Source of the DNA: Pseudomonas kermanshahensis | Lineage (GTDB): Bacteria; Pseudomonadota; Gammaproteobacteria; Pseudomonadales; Pseudomonadaceae | Direction: 5' to 3' | Length of the DNA: 64,000 nucleotides | Assembly (NCBI RefSeq): GCF_014269205.2 | Contig: NZ_JABWRY020000002.1 | Location: 213,501 to 277,500 of the forward strand | In this document: one piece after another, positions 1-7,924 of the stretch | How positions within the stretch are numbered: the stretch's first letter is position 1 | How the letters are laid out: each line of letters begins with the position of its first letter | Program-made: the position numbers and the translations under genes | The notes under the pieces: generated by a model | Databases searched by the model: none | What the model was told of the DNA's origin: nothing | What the model saw: the letters and a program-made list of their open reading frames with translations, nothing else

Positions 1-327
1 GCTGGCGATGCCCAGTAGCACTGCGCTGCTCGACAGGCGTGCCAGCGCTGCAGCGAAGCCCAGTGCCACGGAAACGACGATGGAGCACACGCACAGGAAC
101 AGGGTCAGTGCCGCGCCTTGCAAGAACCCGTTCGGCCCCAGCTTGAACCCCGCCAGATACGGGAATTTCTCGACAATGATCGAAAACTTGAGATCAAAGC
201 TCAGGAAAAACGCGGCAAACAGCACAAACAGCCCAACCCAGGTCAGGTATAGGCGTGTGCGGAATCCGAACAGTCCAGCGCCCGAGGTTTTGGCAGTCGG
301 GCGAGGGGCAGGTTGATGAGCACTCAT
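1..327 (-). CDS. Amino-acid ABC transporter permease, N-terminal part
   Basis: The first 109 residues of an inner-membrane permease; the gene runs off the left edge. It starts at an ATG that overlaps the TGA of the upstream binding-protein gene (ATGA), so the two are translationally coupled. A first membrane segment lies at about residues 26-43 and a second at about 70-96, after a Gly-rich approach (GFLQGAALTL) typical of the HisM/GlnP family. Together with the 324-1145 gene it forms a polar amino-acid importer. The ATPase and any second permease should lie beyond position 1. The substrate cannot be read from this fragment. Confidence 0.85.
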   Translation of the reverse strand, partial: MSAHQPAPRPTAKTSGAGLFGFRTRLYLTWVGLFVLFAAFFLSFDLKFSIIVEKFPYLAGFKLGPNGFLQGAALTLFLCVCSIVVSVALGFAAALARLSSSAVLLGIAS

Positions 328-1145
328 TTACTGATATCGGCGCCGATCCATTTCTGGGACAGCTTGGCCAAGGTACCGTCGGCCTTGAGCTCGGCGAAAA
401 CTTGGCGCAGCTTGGCATCCCACTCCGGGTCGCCTTTTTCGATGGCCACCGAGTTGGGTTCTTCATAAAGCGGCGCGCCGGCCAGTTTGAAGCGTTTGTC
501 CTGGTCGAGGCGGGGCTGGGCGGTGACCAGGTTGGTCAGGATCGCGTCCAGGCGCACGCCGGCACCCAGGCCCAGGTCCTGGAAGGCGACGTTGTCGGTG
601 TCGTAGGGGGCGATTTGCACCATTTCGAAGGGGTAATCGATTTTTTTGTCTTCGTTGCCTTCGATGACCAGGTTCTTGTTCAGGTAGCTCTCGTAGCTGG
701 ATGCGCTGGTCAAGCCGACCTTGCGGCCATCCAGGTCCTTGGCCGAATGAATGCGATCGTCCTTGGCGTTGACCACGATCACGGCGGGTGAGGCGTAGTA
801 CTCGACCGGGAAATCAAACACCTCGGCGCGCGCCTTACTTGGCGTCATGGAGCAGATGCAAAGGTCGTAGCGGCCACTCCAGCGGCCCGCGGCAATCACA
901 TCCCAGGACGGCGTTTCCAGGCGCAGCTTGACGCCCAGTTTTTCGGCGACGGCCTTGGCCACCTCCACGTCAAAACCATCGAGCTGGTTCTGCGCGTTCA
1001 GGAACGAGAACGGCGGATAGCTTTCCATCAGCACGTTGACCATTTCCTTGCGCGATTCCACTCGGTCCAACGTGGCGCCTGCGAAGGCTTGAGTGGTGGC
1101 ACACAGGGCGATGAGGCCGGTGCCGAGCAAGGTAAGCAAGCGCAT
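324..1145 (-). CDS. Periplasmic amino-acid binding protein (SBP_bac_3 family)
   Basis: 273 residues, the usual length for the family. Residues 1-23 look like a signal peptide ending in AFA. The mature protein begins with the family-3 pattern: a PPFSF stretch, LDGFDVEVAKAVAEKLG, then WDVIAAGRWSGRYDLCICSM. This protein binds a polar amino acid or related amine in the periplasm and delivers it to the permease encoded immediately downstream (4-base overlap). There is no obvious lipobox, so it should be soluble. Which ligand it binds cannot be decided from sequence alone; lysine/arginine/ornithine-type and opine-type proteins look alike at this level. Confidence 0.85.
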   Translation of the reverse strand: MRLLTLLGTGLIALCATTQAFAGATLDRVESRKEMVNVLMESYPPFSFLNAQNQLDGFDVEVAKAVAEKLGVKLRLETPSWDVIAAGRWSGRYDLCICSMTPSKARAEVFDFPVEYYASPAVIVVNAKDDRIHSAKDLDGRKVGLTSASSYESYLNKNLVIEGNEDKKIDYPFEMVQIAPYDTDNVAFQDLGLGAGVRLDAILTNLVTAQPRLDQDKRFKLAGAPLYEEPNSVAIEKGDPEWDAKLRQVFAELKADGTLAKLSQKWIGADISK

Positions 1146-1250
1146 GGAAGTACCTGAAAAAGTTGTTGGACAATCGGTGCTGGGTATTTAATAGTTATAA
1201 CAAGTTACACACTAATGAATTTTATTCATAAACATATAAGTGATAGTCAT

Positions 1251-2150
1251 ATGGGCGAACGATCGCTGGTAATTCTGGATGGCGGTATGGGGCGAGAGCT
1301 GCAGCGTCGTGGTGCGCCGTTTCGGCAGCCCGAGTGGTCAGCGCTGGCCTTGAGCGAAGCACCTGAGGCGGTGCTGGCGGTGCATACGGCGTATATCGAG
1401 GCCGGGGCTCAGGTCATCACCAGCAACAGCTATGCGGTAGTGCCCTTCCATATTGGTGAAGAGCGGTTCGCCCAGGAAGGGCGCACCTTGGCTGCAACGG
1501 CGGGGCAATTGGCCCGTGCGGCAGCCGATGCGGCTGCCGCGCCGGTACGCGTGGCCGGTTCGCTGCCGCCGTTGTTCGGCTCTTATCGCCCGGACCTGTA
1601 TCAGCCCGAGCGCGTCGCCGAAGTGCTGACCCCCCTGCTGGCAGGCCTGTCCCCCTACGTGGACCTGTGGCTGGCAGAAACCCAGAGCTCGATCGAAGAA
1701 GTTCGGGCCATCGGCGCGCAACTGCCCCAGGACGGCAGGCCGTTCTGGGTATCGTTCACGCTGCAGGACGAAGGTGACATCGACGTGCCGCGGCTGCGTT
1801 CCGGACAAACGGTCGCCGACGCGGCCGAAGCGATTGCCGGGCTGGGTGTCAGTACGCTGTTGTTCAACTGCAGCCAGCCTGAGGTGATTGGCGCGGCGCT
1901 GGATGTAGCGCGCGAGACGTTCGAGCGCCTGGGCGTGGACATCGCCATCGGCGCCTACGCCAATGCCTTCCCGCCACAGCCCAAGGACGCCACCGCCAAC
2001 GATGGCCTCGATGAGCTGCGTGAAGACCTTGACCCACCGGGCTACCTGAGCTGGGCCAGCAACTGGCGGCAACGCGGCGCGAGCCTGCTCGGCGGTTGCT
2101 GTGGGATTGGCCCGGAGCACATTTCGGCGCTCAAGGCCAACCTGGCCTGA
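1251..2150 (+). CDS. Homocysteine S-methyltransferase family protein
   Basis: 299 residues from the ATG at 1251. An ATG at 1215 would add 12 residues, but the family normally begins just before the LDGGMGRELQRRG stretch, and neither start has a strong ribosome site. The zinc ligands of this family are present: Cys207 in the FNCSQPE motif and the Cys283-Cys284 pair in GGCCGIGPEH. Such enzymes move a methyl group from S-methylmethionine or S-adenosylmethionine to homocysteine to make methionine (MmuM type); some relatives use other thiols. It converges with the next gene with no spacer and no terminator. Confidence 0.85.
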   Translation: MGERSLVILDGGMGRELQRRGAPFRQPEWSALALSEAPEAVLAVHTAYIEAGAQVITSNSYAVVPFHIGEERFAQEGRTLAATAGQLARAAADAAAAPVRVAGSLPPLFGSYRPDLYQPERVAEVLTPLLAGLSPYVDLWLAETQSSIEEVRAIGAQLPQDGRPFWVSFTLQDEGDIDVPRLRSGQTVADAAEAIAGLGVSTLLFNCSQPEVIGAALDVARETFERLGVDIAIGAYANAFPPQPKDATANDGLDELREDLDPPGYLSWASNWRQRGASLLGGCCGIGPEHISALKANLA

Positions 2151-2822
2151 TCACCCGTTGCGGCAGGCTTCCAGCGTCCTGGCTTGCCCCTCAGGGCGCT
2201 GGTTGTCGGCACTCAACCAGCGCTCGAACCCTGCCGCTACCTGTGGCCATTCATCATCGGTAATCGAGTACCACGCGGTGTCGCGGTTGTGGTCCTTGAC
2301 CACCAGGTGCTTGCGGAAAACCCCTTCGTAGACAAAGCCAAACCGTTCTGCCGCGCGCTTGGAGCGGGCATTGGCGTTGTTGCACTTCCACTCGAGCCTG
2401 CGGTTGCCCAGCTCGAACGCCCGCTTGCCCAGCAGGTACACCGCTTCGGTGCCCTTGGGCGTGCGCTGCATGGCGGCGCCGAAGGCGATGTGGCCGATCT
2501 CGATGCGGCCATGGTCGGGCACGATCGACATCAGGCTGAGAATGCCCTGGGCCTGGCCGGTGGGGCGGTCGATGACGGTAAAGAACAACGGGTCCGGGCT
2601 GGCGGCATTGCCTTGCAGCCAGCGGTCGAAGGCGCCGCGTTCCGGGAATGGCCCATAAGGCAGGTAATCCCACAGAACCGGGTCGGCATCCGGGCCTTGC
2701 AGTACGTCCCAGAGGTCGTCGCCGTGGCGTGCCGGGTCGAGTTTTTCCAGGCGGATGAAGCGGCCCTCGATGGGCGCTGCCGTGGGCGCGGTGGCGGGTT
2801 TCCAGTTCAGTGCGTCAGTCAT
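2151..2822 (-). CDS. GNAT N-acetyltransferase, RimJ/RimL-like
   Basis: 223 residues matching the Acetyltransf_3 branch of the GNAT fold. Visible landmarks are the opening GRFIRLEKLDPARHGDDLW, the central IEIGHIAF strand, and NANARSKRAAERFGFVYEG, which is the usual end of the acetyl-CoA domain where a side chain clash distinguishes new rotamers of the substrate pocket. The family acetylates N-terminal or small amine substrates with acetyl-CoA; the substrate here is unknown. It lies 7 bases downstream of a second GNAT gene and probably shares its transcript. Its stop abuts the stop of the convergent methyltransferase gene. Confidence 0.85.
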   Translation of the reverse strand: MTDALNWKPATAPTAAPIEGRFIRLEKLDPARHGDDLWDVLQGPDADPVLWDYLPYGPFPERGAFDRWLQGNAASPDPLFFTVIDRPTGQAQGILSLMSIVPDHGRIEIGHIAFGAAMQRTPKGTEAVYLLGKRAFELGNRRLEWKCNNANARSKRAAERFGFVYEGVFRKHLVVKDHNRDTAWYSITDDEWPQVAAGFERWLSADNQRPEGQARTLEACRNG

Positions 2823-2829
2823 GTCGTGC

Positions 2830-3276
2830 CTACAGCCCTTTGCGGAATTGAATGAAGCCCGGCCGCTCGGCGACCTGTTGGTACAGGCTGATGGCGGTGG
2901 CGTTGGTCTCGTGGGTCAGCCAGTGCACCTTAGCGCAGCCGGCAGCCTTGGCAGTGGCATAGACATGCTCGATCAGTTGGCGGCCGATGCCCAGGCCGCG
3001 CTGCGTGTTATCCACATAAAGGTCCTGCAGGTAGCACGAATTTTCGATGCTCCAGTTGGAACGATGATAGATCCAGTTGACCATTCCTACGGCCTTGCCA
3101 TCGACCCAGGCCAGGGCCGAGTGGGTGGGCTCGTTGGGGTCGAGCAGGCGCTGCCAGGTGTTGGCGCTGATCGCTTCGGCCAATTCGGTCTCATAGAAGC
3201 GCAAGTAAGCCTGCCACAGGGCAAGCCAGGCTGCATGGTCGTTGGCGCTGACGGGGCGCAGAGTGACGTTGGGCAT
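2830..3276 (-). CDS. GNAT N-acetyltransferase
   Basis: 148 residues, a single compact GNAT domain. The acetyl-CoA pyrophosphate loop is seen as NTQRGLGIGRQLIEH (pattern Q/R-x-x-G-x-G/A), preceded by a YLQDLYVD strand. A later AISLYQQVAERPGFIQF segment is the usual C-terminal helix and strand. Substrate unknown. It sits between a PaiB-like gene (11 bases upstream) and a RimJ-like gene (7 bases downstream) in one minus-strand cluster. The pairing with PaiB is suggestive, because in Bacillus paiA encodes a polyamine acetyltransferase next to paiB, but the link here is an inference. Confidence 0.85.
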   Translation of the reverse strand: MPNVTLRPVSANDHAAWLALWQAYLRFYETELAEAISANTWQRLLDPNEPTHSALAWVDGKAVGMVNWIYHRSNWSIENSCYLQDLYVDNTQRGLGIGRQLIEHVYATAKAAGCAKVHWLTHETNATAISLYQQVAERPGFIQFRKGL

Positions 3277-3287
3277 GGGCTTTTCCT

Positions 3288-3917
3288 TCAGAGTTGGCGC
3301 ATGTGCGCCGCCAGTTGGTTGTCAGGGTAGTCGGCACTGCCGCTCAGGCCTTCACGCACGCCTGCGATGTCCTCGGCCGAACGGTTTTGGCTGAGCTTGC
3401 GGGCGCCTTGCAGGCGGGCGATCGGCAGGCGTATGCCGACAATGGCGCGCAGCATGCCGTCGATGTAGTCGCTGGGGGCGTCGGAGACCTTCCAGGGTTC
3501 ACTGCGGCCCTGCTCGTGACGGTCGGTCAGGCGGCTGACGATCTGCAGCAGGGGCGCGGCTTCGTGGATCACTTCAACCGGGCCGTAGGCGTGCACCGCC
3601 AGGTAGTTCCAGGTCGGTACCACCTTGGGGTTCTCGGCCTTGCTGGGGTAGTAGCTGGGGCTGACATAAGCGTCAGCGCCGGGGAACACCAGCAGCGCTT
3701 CAGTGCCTTGCGCCAGGTCTTTCCACTGAGCATTGGCCCGCGCCAAGTGCGCGTAGACCGTGCCGAACTCGCCTTGCTCGGGGTCAATCAACACCGGCAG
3801 GTGGGTGGCCAGCAGCCCGTGTTCGCCGTGGCTGATAAGCACGGCAAGGCGAGTATCGGCCATGTGCTGGTGCAGGCGATCGAGGTCGTGTTCCTGGTGG
3901 GGCTTGCTGTTGTACAT
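3288..3917 (-). CDS. PaiB-family FMN-binding protein / transcriptional regulator
   Basis: 209 residues from the ATG at 3917, which has an AAGGA ribosome site seven bases upstream; an in-frame ATG at 3944 has none. The protein opens with MYNSKPHQEHDLDRLHQHM and carries ATHLPVLID and YFHA-like motifs (NYLAVHAYGPVEVI) seen across the PaiB family, which has a split-barrel FMN-binding fold. Bacillus PaiB is described as a negative regulator of sporulation and degradative enzyme genes; in Pseudomonas the role is not established. It is divergent from the MocR regulator at 4007 and leads two acetyltransferase genes. Confidence 0.85.
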   Translation of the reverse strand: MYNSKPHQEHDLDRLHQHMADTRLAVLISHGEHGLLATHLPVLIDPEQGEFGTVYAHLARANAQWKDLAQGTEALLVFPGADAYVSPSYYPSKAENPKVVPTWNYLAVHAYGPVEVIHEAAPLLQIVSRLTDRHEQGRSEPWKVSDAPSDYIDGMLRAIVGIRLPIARLQGARKLSQNRSAEDIAGVREGLSGSADYPDNQLAAHMRQL

Positions 3918-4006
3918 GGTGGGTTCCTTGTCGAATGGCTCCATCCTAGGCAGGCTATTGGTTCTGTGTAAGATCCATTTATGACTGATTTGACAGGTCC
4001 AATACG

Positions 4007-5536
4007 GTGAACAAGCGCCCCCTCATCTTGCCCTTCGACCCCGCTGGCATCGTGCTGGACCGCCAGCGAGGGCTCAGCCAGCAGCTTTACCAGGCCTTGC
4101 GTGCACGGGTGCTGGATGGGCGCTTGAGCAGCGGTACGCGGTTACCGGCCAGCCGTGACCTGGCAGCCATCCTCGCGCTGTCGCGCAACAGTGTGGTGCG
4201 TGCCTATGACCAGTTGTATGCCGAAGGGTATATCGAGAGCCGGGTGGGGGACGGCACCTATGTGACCCAGCTCGATAAACTATCCACACAACTGTCCACA
4301 GGGTTATCCCTAGGTTTATCAACAGGGTTATCCACATTTTCCTCGGAAAAGACTGAGGATTTATCCAGCAGTGAGCGTACCAGCGAGCCTTTGGAGCGTC
4401 TGAAAAGTAACCATTTGCCGCCTCCCAGAAGTGGTGCGCCGCGCGCATTCCGGGTGGGCATTCCTGCCTTCGATCTGTTCCCGTTTGACGTCTGGGCCAA
4501 GCTGCAAGCGGGTTTCTGGCGTAACCCGGACCCTGCGCAGCTGGGCTACGGTGAACCGGCAGGTGAGCTGCAGCTGCGCGAGCTGATTGCCACCTATTTA
4601 CGCCGTTCGCGGGGCTTATCGTGCACGGCTGAACAAATTGTGATCACCAGTGGTGCACAGCAGGCCATCAGCCTTTGTGCACAGTTGCTGTTGCAGCCTG
4701 GCGAGGGGGTGGCTGTGGAAAACCCGGGCTACCGGGCCGCCGGGCATACCTTCGCCGTGGCGGGTGGCAGGGTGATGGGCGTGCCAGTGGATGACGAGGG
4801 TATGGATTGCCAGCGGCTGATGCAGCTGGCGGACTGCCGCTTGGCCTATGTGACGCCAGCCCACCAGTACCCGACCGGGGTAACCATGAGCCTGGCACGG
4901 CGCCTGGCATTGCTGGCCTGGGCCGAGCGTAGCGATGGTTGGATCATCGAAGACGATTACGACGGCGAGTACCGCTACAGCGGTGCGCCATTGGCACCGC
5001 TCGCGGCATTGGACCGGCAGGGGCGGGTGCTGTACATCGGCACGTTCGGCAAGATTGCCTTCCCCGCGTTACGCCTGGGCTACCTGGTGCTGCCTGGGCG
5101 CCTGGTGCAGGCCTTCAGCCAGGGGCGGGCGTTGGCCATGCGGCATTCGGAGGTCAGTAGCCAGTGTGTGATGGCCGAGTTCATGGCCCAAGGGCATTTC
5201 CAGCGGCACATACGGCGTATGCGCCGGGCGGCGTTGAGCCGGCGTAACGTGCTCAAGGCGGGCTGGCCTGTGGATGTTCCAGGCTTGGGCGCCATGCCGG
5301 AAGTGGCGGCAGGACTACACGTGAAGGTGGATGTGGATAACTTTGCGCGGGAACAAGCCTTGGTCGCCAAGGCTGAAGCGGTTGGCGTTGAGGTGAATCC
5401 ACTGAGTAGTTACTGGTTGGATGACAGCGAGGTGCCTGTGGATAAGCGGGCAGGGTTGGTGCTGGGGTTTGCGGCCGTGCCGGAAGGCGACATCGCCAAT
5501 GCACTGATGCGATTGCGCAGTGCCTGGCGAATGTGA
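4007..5536 (+). CDS. MocR-type regulator: GntR helix-turn-helix fused to an aminotransferase-like domain
   Basis: 509 residues, normal for MocR/PdxR proteins. Residues 20-86 are a GntR winged helix (TRLPASRDLAAILALSRNSVVRAYDQL). Residues 150-500 have the class I aminotransferase fold; the PLP lysine is probably Lys349 in GTFGKIAFPALRLG, with EDDYDGEYRY at 315-324. The starting codon is taken as GTG, after ATACG. The linker (92-111) is built of four-residue repeats LSTQ-LSTG-LSLG-LSTG-LSTF, encoded by 12-base repeats that resemble DnaA boxes. It is divergent from the PaiB cluster and convergent with the polyamine-binding protein, so either could be its target. Effector unknown. Confidence 0.9.
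   Translation: MNKRPLILPFDPAGIVLDRQRGLSQQLYQALRARVLDGRLSSGTRLPASRDLAAILALSRNSVVRAYDQLYAEGYIESRVGDGTYVTQLDKLSTQLSTGLSLGLSTGLSTFSSEKTEDLSSSERTSEPLERLKSNHLPPPRSGAPRAFRVGIPAFDLFPFDVWAKLQAGFWRNPDPAQLGYGEPAGELQLRELIATYLRRSRGLSCTAEQIVITSGAQQAISLCAQLLLQPGEGVAVENPGYRAAGHTFAVAGGRVMGVPVDDEGMDCQRLMQLADCRLAYVTPAHQYPTGVTMSLARRLALLAWAERSDGWIIEDDYDGEYRYSGAPLAPLAALDRQGRVLYIGTFGKIAFPALRLGYLVLPGRLVQAFSQGRALAMRHSEVSSQCVMAEFMAQGHFQRHIRRMRRAALSRRNVLKAGWPVDVPGLGAMPEVAAGLHVKVDVDNFAREQALVAKAEAVGVEVNPLSSYWLDDSEVPVDKRAGLVLGFAAVPEGDIANALMRLRSAWRM
4280..4339 (+). repeat. Five 12-base tandem repeats resembling DnaA boxes, inside the MocR linker
   Basis: Units start at 4280, 4292, 4304, 4316 and 4328. Their first nine bases are CTATCCACA, CTGTCCACA, TTATCCCTA, TTATCAACA and TTATCCACA. 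The last is a perfect match to the Escherichia coli DnaA box and the others differ by one or two bases. A further partial match, TTATCCAGC, is at 4361. Because 12 is a multiple of three, the array keeps the reading frame and encodes an Leu-Ser-Thr-x repeat. Confidence 0.85.
5332..5340 (-). promoter_or_regulatory. Perfect DnaA-box 9-mer (TTATCCACA on minus strand)
   Basis: TGTGGATAA on the plus strand, within the MocR coding region. It lies about 1 kb from the 4280-4339 array. Whether DnaA binds is not known. Confidence 0.45.
5437..5445 (-). promoter_or_regulatory. Perfect DnaA-box 9-mer (TTATCCACA on minus strand)
   Basis: A second TGTGGATAA, 105 bases after the one at 5332 and in the same orientation, again inside the MocR gene. 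Confidence 0.45.
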
Positions 5537-5554
5537 GCTGTGGCCTACATACAT

Positions 5555-6658
5555 TTAGGTGCCGGACTTGATGCGCGTCCAGGCCCTGGTGCGCGCGCGC
5601 TCGGCATCGCGTGGCAACGGCTTGAGGGTGTACAGCTTGGCCATCGCTTCCGCCGTCGGGTAAAGGTTGGGGTTATTGCGAATCGCCGGGTTCACCTTCT
5701 CGGTGGCGTCCTTGTTCGGGTTCGGATAGCCGACAAAATCACTGATCGGCGCAATCACCTCCGGGCGCAGCAGGTAGTTGATGAAGGTGTGGGCGTCTTC
5801 GGCGTTGGCGGCGTTTTTCGGAATGGCCAGCATATCGAACCAGATCGGCGCACCTTCCTTGGGCAGGCGCATGTCGACCACCACGCCATTCTTCGCATCG
5901 CGGGCCCGGTTGGCGGCCTGCGAGAAGCTACCGCTGTAGCCCACCGCCACACAGATGTCGCCGTTGGCGATGTCGGCCATGTACTTGGAGGAATGGAAAT
6001 ACGTCACGTGCGGGCGAATCTTCAGCAGCAGCTCCTCGGCCTTCTTGTAGTCGGCCGGCTTGTCGCTGTTGGGCGGCAAGCCCAGGTATTGCAGGGCCAG
6101 TGGCAAGATCTCCGAGGGCGAATCGAGCAAGGCAACGCCGCACTGCTTGAGCTTGGCGATGTTCTCTTCCTTGAAGATCAGGTCCCAGCTGTCCACAGGC
6201 GCGTTCTCACCCAGCGCAGCCTTGACCTTGGCCGGGTTGAAGCCGATCAGCACGGTGCCGTACATGTAGGGCACGGCAAACGTGTTGCCGGGGTCGTTGG
6301 CCTCGATCAGCTTCATCAGTGCCGGGTCCAGGTGTTGCCAGTTCGGCAGCTTGCTGCGGTCCAGTGGCTGGAACACGCCAGCCTCGATCTGCTTGGCAAG
6401 GAACACGTTGGACGGCACCACCACGTCATACCCGGAGTTGCCGGTCAGCAGCTTGGCTTCCAGTGCCTCATTGGTGTCGAAAATGTCGTAGATCAGCTTT
6501 ACGCCGCTGTCTTTCTGGAAGTCGACCAAGGTCTGCGGGGTGATGTAGTCGAACCAGTTGTAGACCCGCAGGGTGCGCTGTTCGGCCTGGGCCTGCAGGG
6601 CGCCGGTGAACAGGGTGGCAGCGATGATCGGGGCGAGCAGACGCTTGAGTCGGGCCAT
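5555..6658 (-). CDS. Polyamine ABC transporter periplasmic binding protein (PotF/SpuD-like)
   Basis: 367 residues, the normal length for PotF/SpuD. A signal peptide covers about 1-25 (cleavage after AQA). The mature start [19 protein letters not shown] and [24 protein letters not shown] are the hallmark of putrescine/spermidine binding proteins, and [10 protein letters not shown] follows. It should bind a polyamine in the periplasm. No permease or ATPase gene is adjacent, so it must work with a transporter encoded elsewhere or act as a sensor. Its ATG overlaps the TAA of the upstream aminohydrolase by one base, which ties binding of a polyamine to its deacetylation. Confidence 0.92.
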   Translation of the reverse strand: MARLKRLLAPIIAATLFTGALQAQAEQRTLRVYNWFDYITPQTLVDFQKDSGVKLIYDIFDTNEALEAKLLTGNSGYDVVVPSNVFLAKQIEAGVFQPLDRSKLPNWQHLDPALMKLIEANDPGNTFAVPYMYGTVLIGFNPAKVKAALGENAPVDSWDLIFKEENIAKLKQCGVALLDSPSEILPLALQYLGLPPNSDKPADYKKAEELLLKIRPHVTYFHSSKYMADIANGDICVAVGYSGSFSQAANRARDAKNGVVVDMRLPKEGAPIWFDMLAIPKNAANAEDAHTFINYLLRPEVIAPISDFVGYPNPNKDATEKVNPAIRNNPNLYPTAEAMAKLYTLKPLPRDAERARTRAWTRIKSGT

Positions 6659-7701
6659 TATCGGGCTCCTGGCTGGGCGCGCTGGAAACCTTCCAGCACA
6701 TTGACCGCATTGATGCCGATTTCTTCCACAGCGTAGCCGCCTTCCATCACGAACAGGGTCGGCTTGCCGAGCTGGGCGATGCGTTTGCCCATTTCCAGGT
6801 AGTCAGGGCTGTCCAGCTTGAACTGGGAGATTGGGTCGTCCTTGAAGGTGTCCACCCCGAGCGAGATCACCAGCACATCGGCGTCGTAGGCAGCGATGCG
6901 CTGGCACGCGTCTTCCAGCGCTGCGCTCCAGGCGGCCCAGTCACTGCCGGCCGGCAACGGGTAGTTGATGTTGCAGCCTTCACCTGCGCCTTCGCCCGTT
7001 TCGTCGGCATAGCCGAGGAAGAACGGGAATTCGTCCTGCGGGTCGCCGTGGATCGAGGCGAAGAACACATCGCTGCGGCTGTAGAAGATGTCTTGGGTGC
7101 CGTTGCCGTGGTGATAGTCGACGTCGAGGATGGCGACTTTGGCGCGGCCTTGGTCCAGGAAGGCCTGGGCAGCGATGGCAGCGTTGTTCAGGTAGCAGTA
7201 ACCGCCCATGACTTCGCCGGCGGCATGGTGCCCCGGTGGGCGGCACAGGGCGAACGCCGCATGGGCGCCTTGCTGGATGGCGGCCTGGGCCGTGAGCGCG
7301 ACCTGGGCGGCGCTGTAGGCGGCTTGCCAGGTACCGGCAGTAATCGGTGCACCGGCGTCGAAGCTGTAGTAGCCAAGCTCGCCATGCAGGCCGGTGGGTT
7401 TAACCTGGCGCAGGGTGCGGGCTGGCCAGGTGAAAGGCAGCAGGTCGCCTTCGTGGCCCAACGCGGCCCAGCGCGCCCAAGCGCCTTCAAAGAAGTCCAG
7501 GTAGTCGGCGCTGTGGACGCGCAGCAGCGGCGCGCGGCCGAAGTCGTCCGGCGCCTTCACGTCGCCCAGCTGGCGCTTGTTCACTTGATCGAGCACATGG
7601 TCGGCGCGCGAAGGCATTTCGAAGCAGGGCATCAGCTTGCCGTCGATCAGCTCGCAGCGGCCGTGGTGCAGGCGGTGGTCATCGGAATAGATCGTCAGCA
7701 T
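6658..7701 (-). CDS. Acetylpolyamine amidohydrolase (histone-deacetylase family)
   Basis: 347 residues from the ATG at 7701, which has GGAG seven bases upstream. The fold is that of class II-like deacetylases: [19 protein letters not shown] supplies the catalytic histidine pair, DVDYHHGNG gives the zinc-binding Asp and His, and [11 protein letters not shown] the second Asp. The enzyme should remove acetyl groups from acetylputrescine, acetylcadaverine or similar amines in the cytoplasm. It is the first gene of a two-gene unit with the polyamine-binding protein. An AACAACAA motif overlaps the start codon, suggesting Crc/Hfq control. Confidence 0.9.
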   Translation of the reverse strand: MLTIYSDDHRLHHGRCELIDGKLMPCFEMPSRADHVLDQVNKRQLGDVKAPDDFGRAPLLRVHSADYLDFFEGAWARWAALGHEGDLLPFTWPARTLRQVKPTGLHGELGYYSFDAGAPITAGTWQAAYSAAQVALTAQAAIQQGAHAAFALCRPPGHHAAGEVMGGYCYLNNAAIAAQAFLDQGRAKVAILDVDYHHGNGTQDIFYSRSDVFFASIHGDPQDEFPFFLGYADETGEGAGEGCNINYPLPAGSDWAAWSAALEDACQRIAAYDADVLVISLGVDTFKDDPISQFKLDSPDYLEMGKRIAQLGKPTLFVMEGGYAVEEIGINAVNVLEGFQRAQPGAR

Positions 7702-7708
7702 TGTTGTT
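7701..7708 (-). promoter_or_regulatory. AACAACAA motif at the start codon of the aminohydrolase gene
   Basis: On the minus strand the sequence reads GGAGAACAACAATG. The eight bases match the AAnAAnAA 'catabolite activity' motif bound by Hfq/Crc in Pseudomonas mRNAs, and they lie between the ribosome site and the ATG. Inference from sequence only. Confidence 0.5.
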
Positions 7709-7820
7709 CTCCGGTTGGACTGGCGTGGGCCCATTTTCAGGGGCAGCCCGGTAGCGGAGAACGACGCAAACGGCCAAAAGGGGATCGATGTGGCCAAGGT
7801 CGCTGGCCGGGTTTAATGTG

Positions 7821-7917
7821 CCGGCCTTTTCGCGGGCAAGCCCGCTCCCACAGGTACACCACAATATCCCAGAGTTGTGGAGATCCTGTGGGAGCGGGCT
7901 TGCCCGCGAAGAGGCCC
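7821..7917. repeat. REP pair (P. putida-type palindromic repeats, inverted)
   Basis: Two copies of a ~33-base element, CCGGCC-TTTTCGCGGGCAAGCCCGC-TCCCACAGG and its reverse complement, at 7821-7853 and 7885-7917 with 31 bases between. Each has its own GCGGGCAAGCCCGC palindrome. It lies between the start of the aminohydrolase gene and the end of the AraC gene. Confidence 0.85.
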
Positions 7918-7924
7918 GCCCAGG

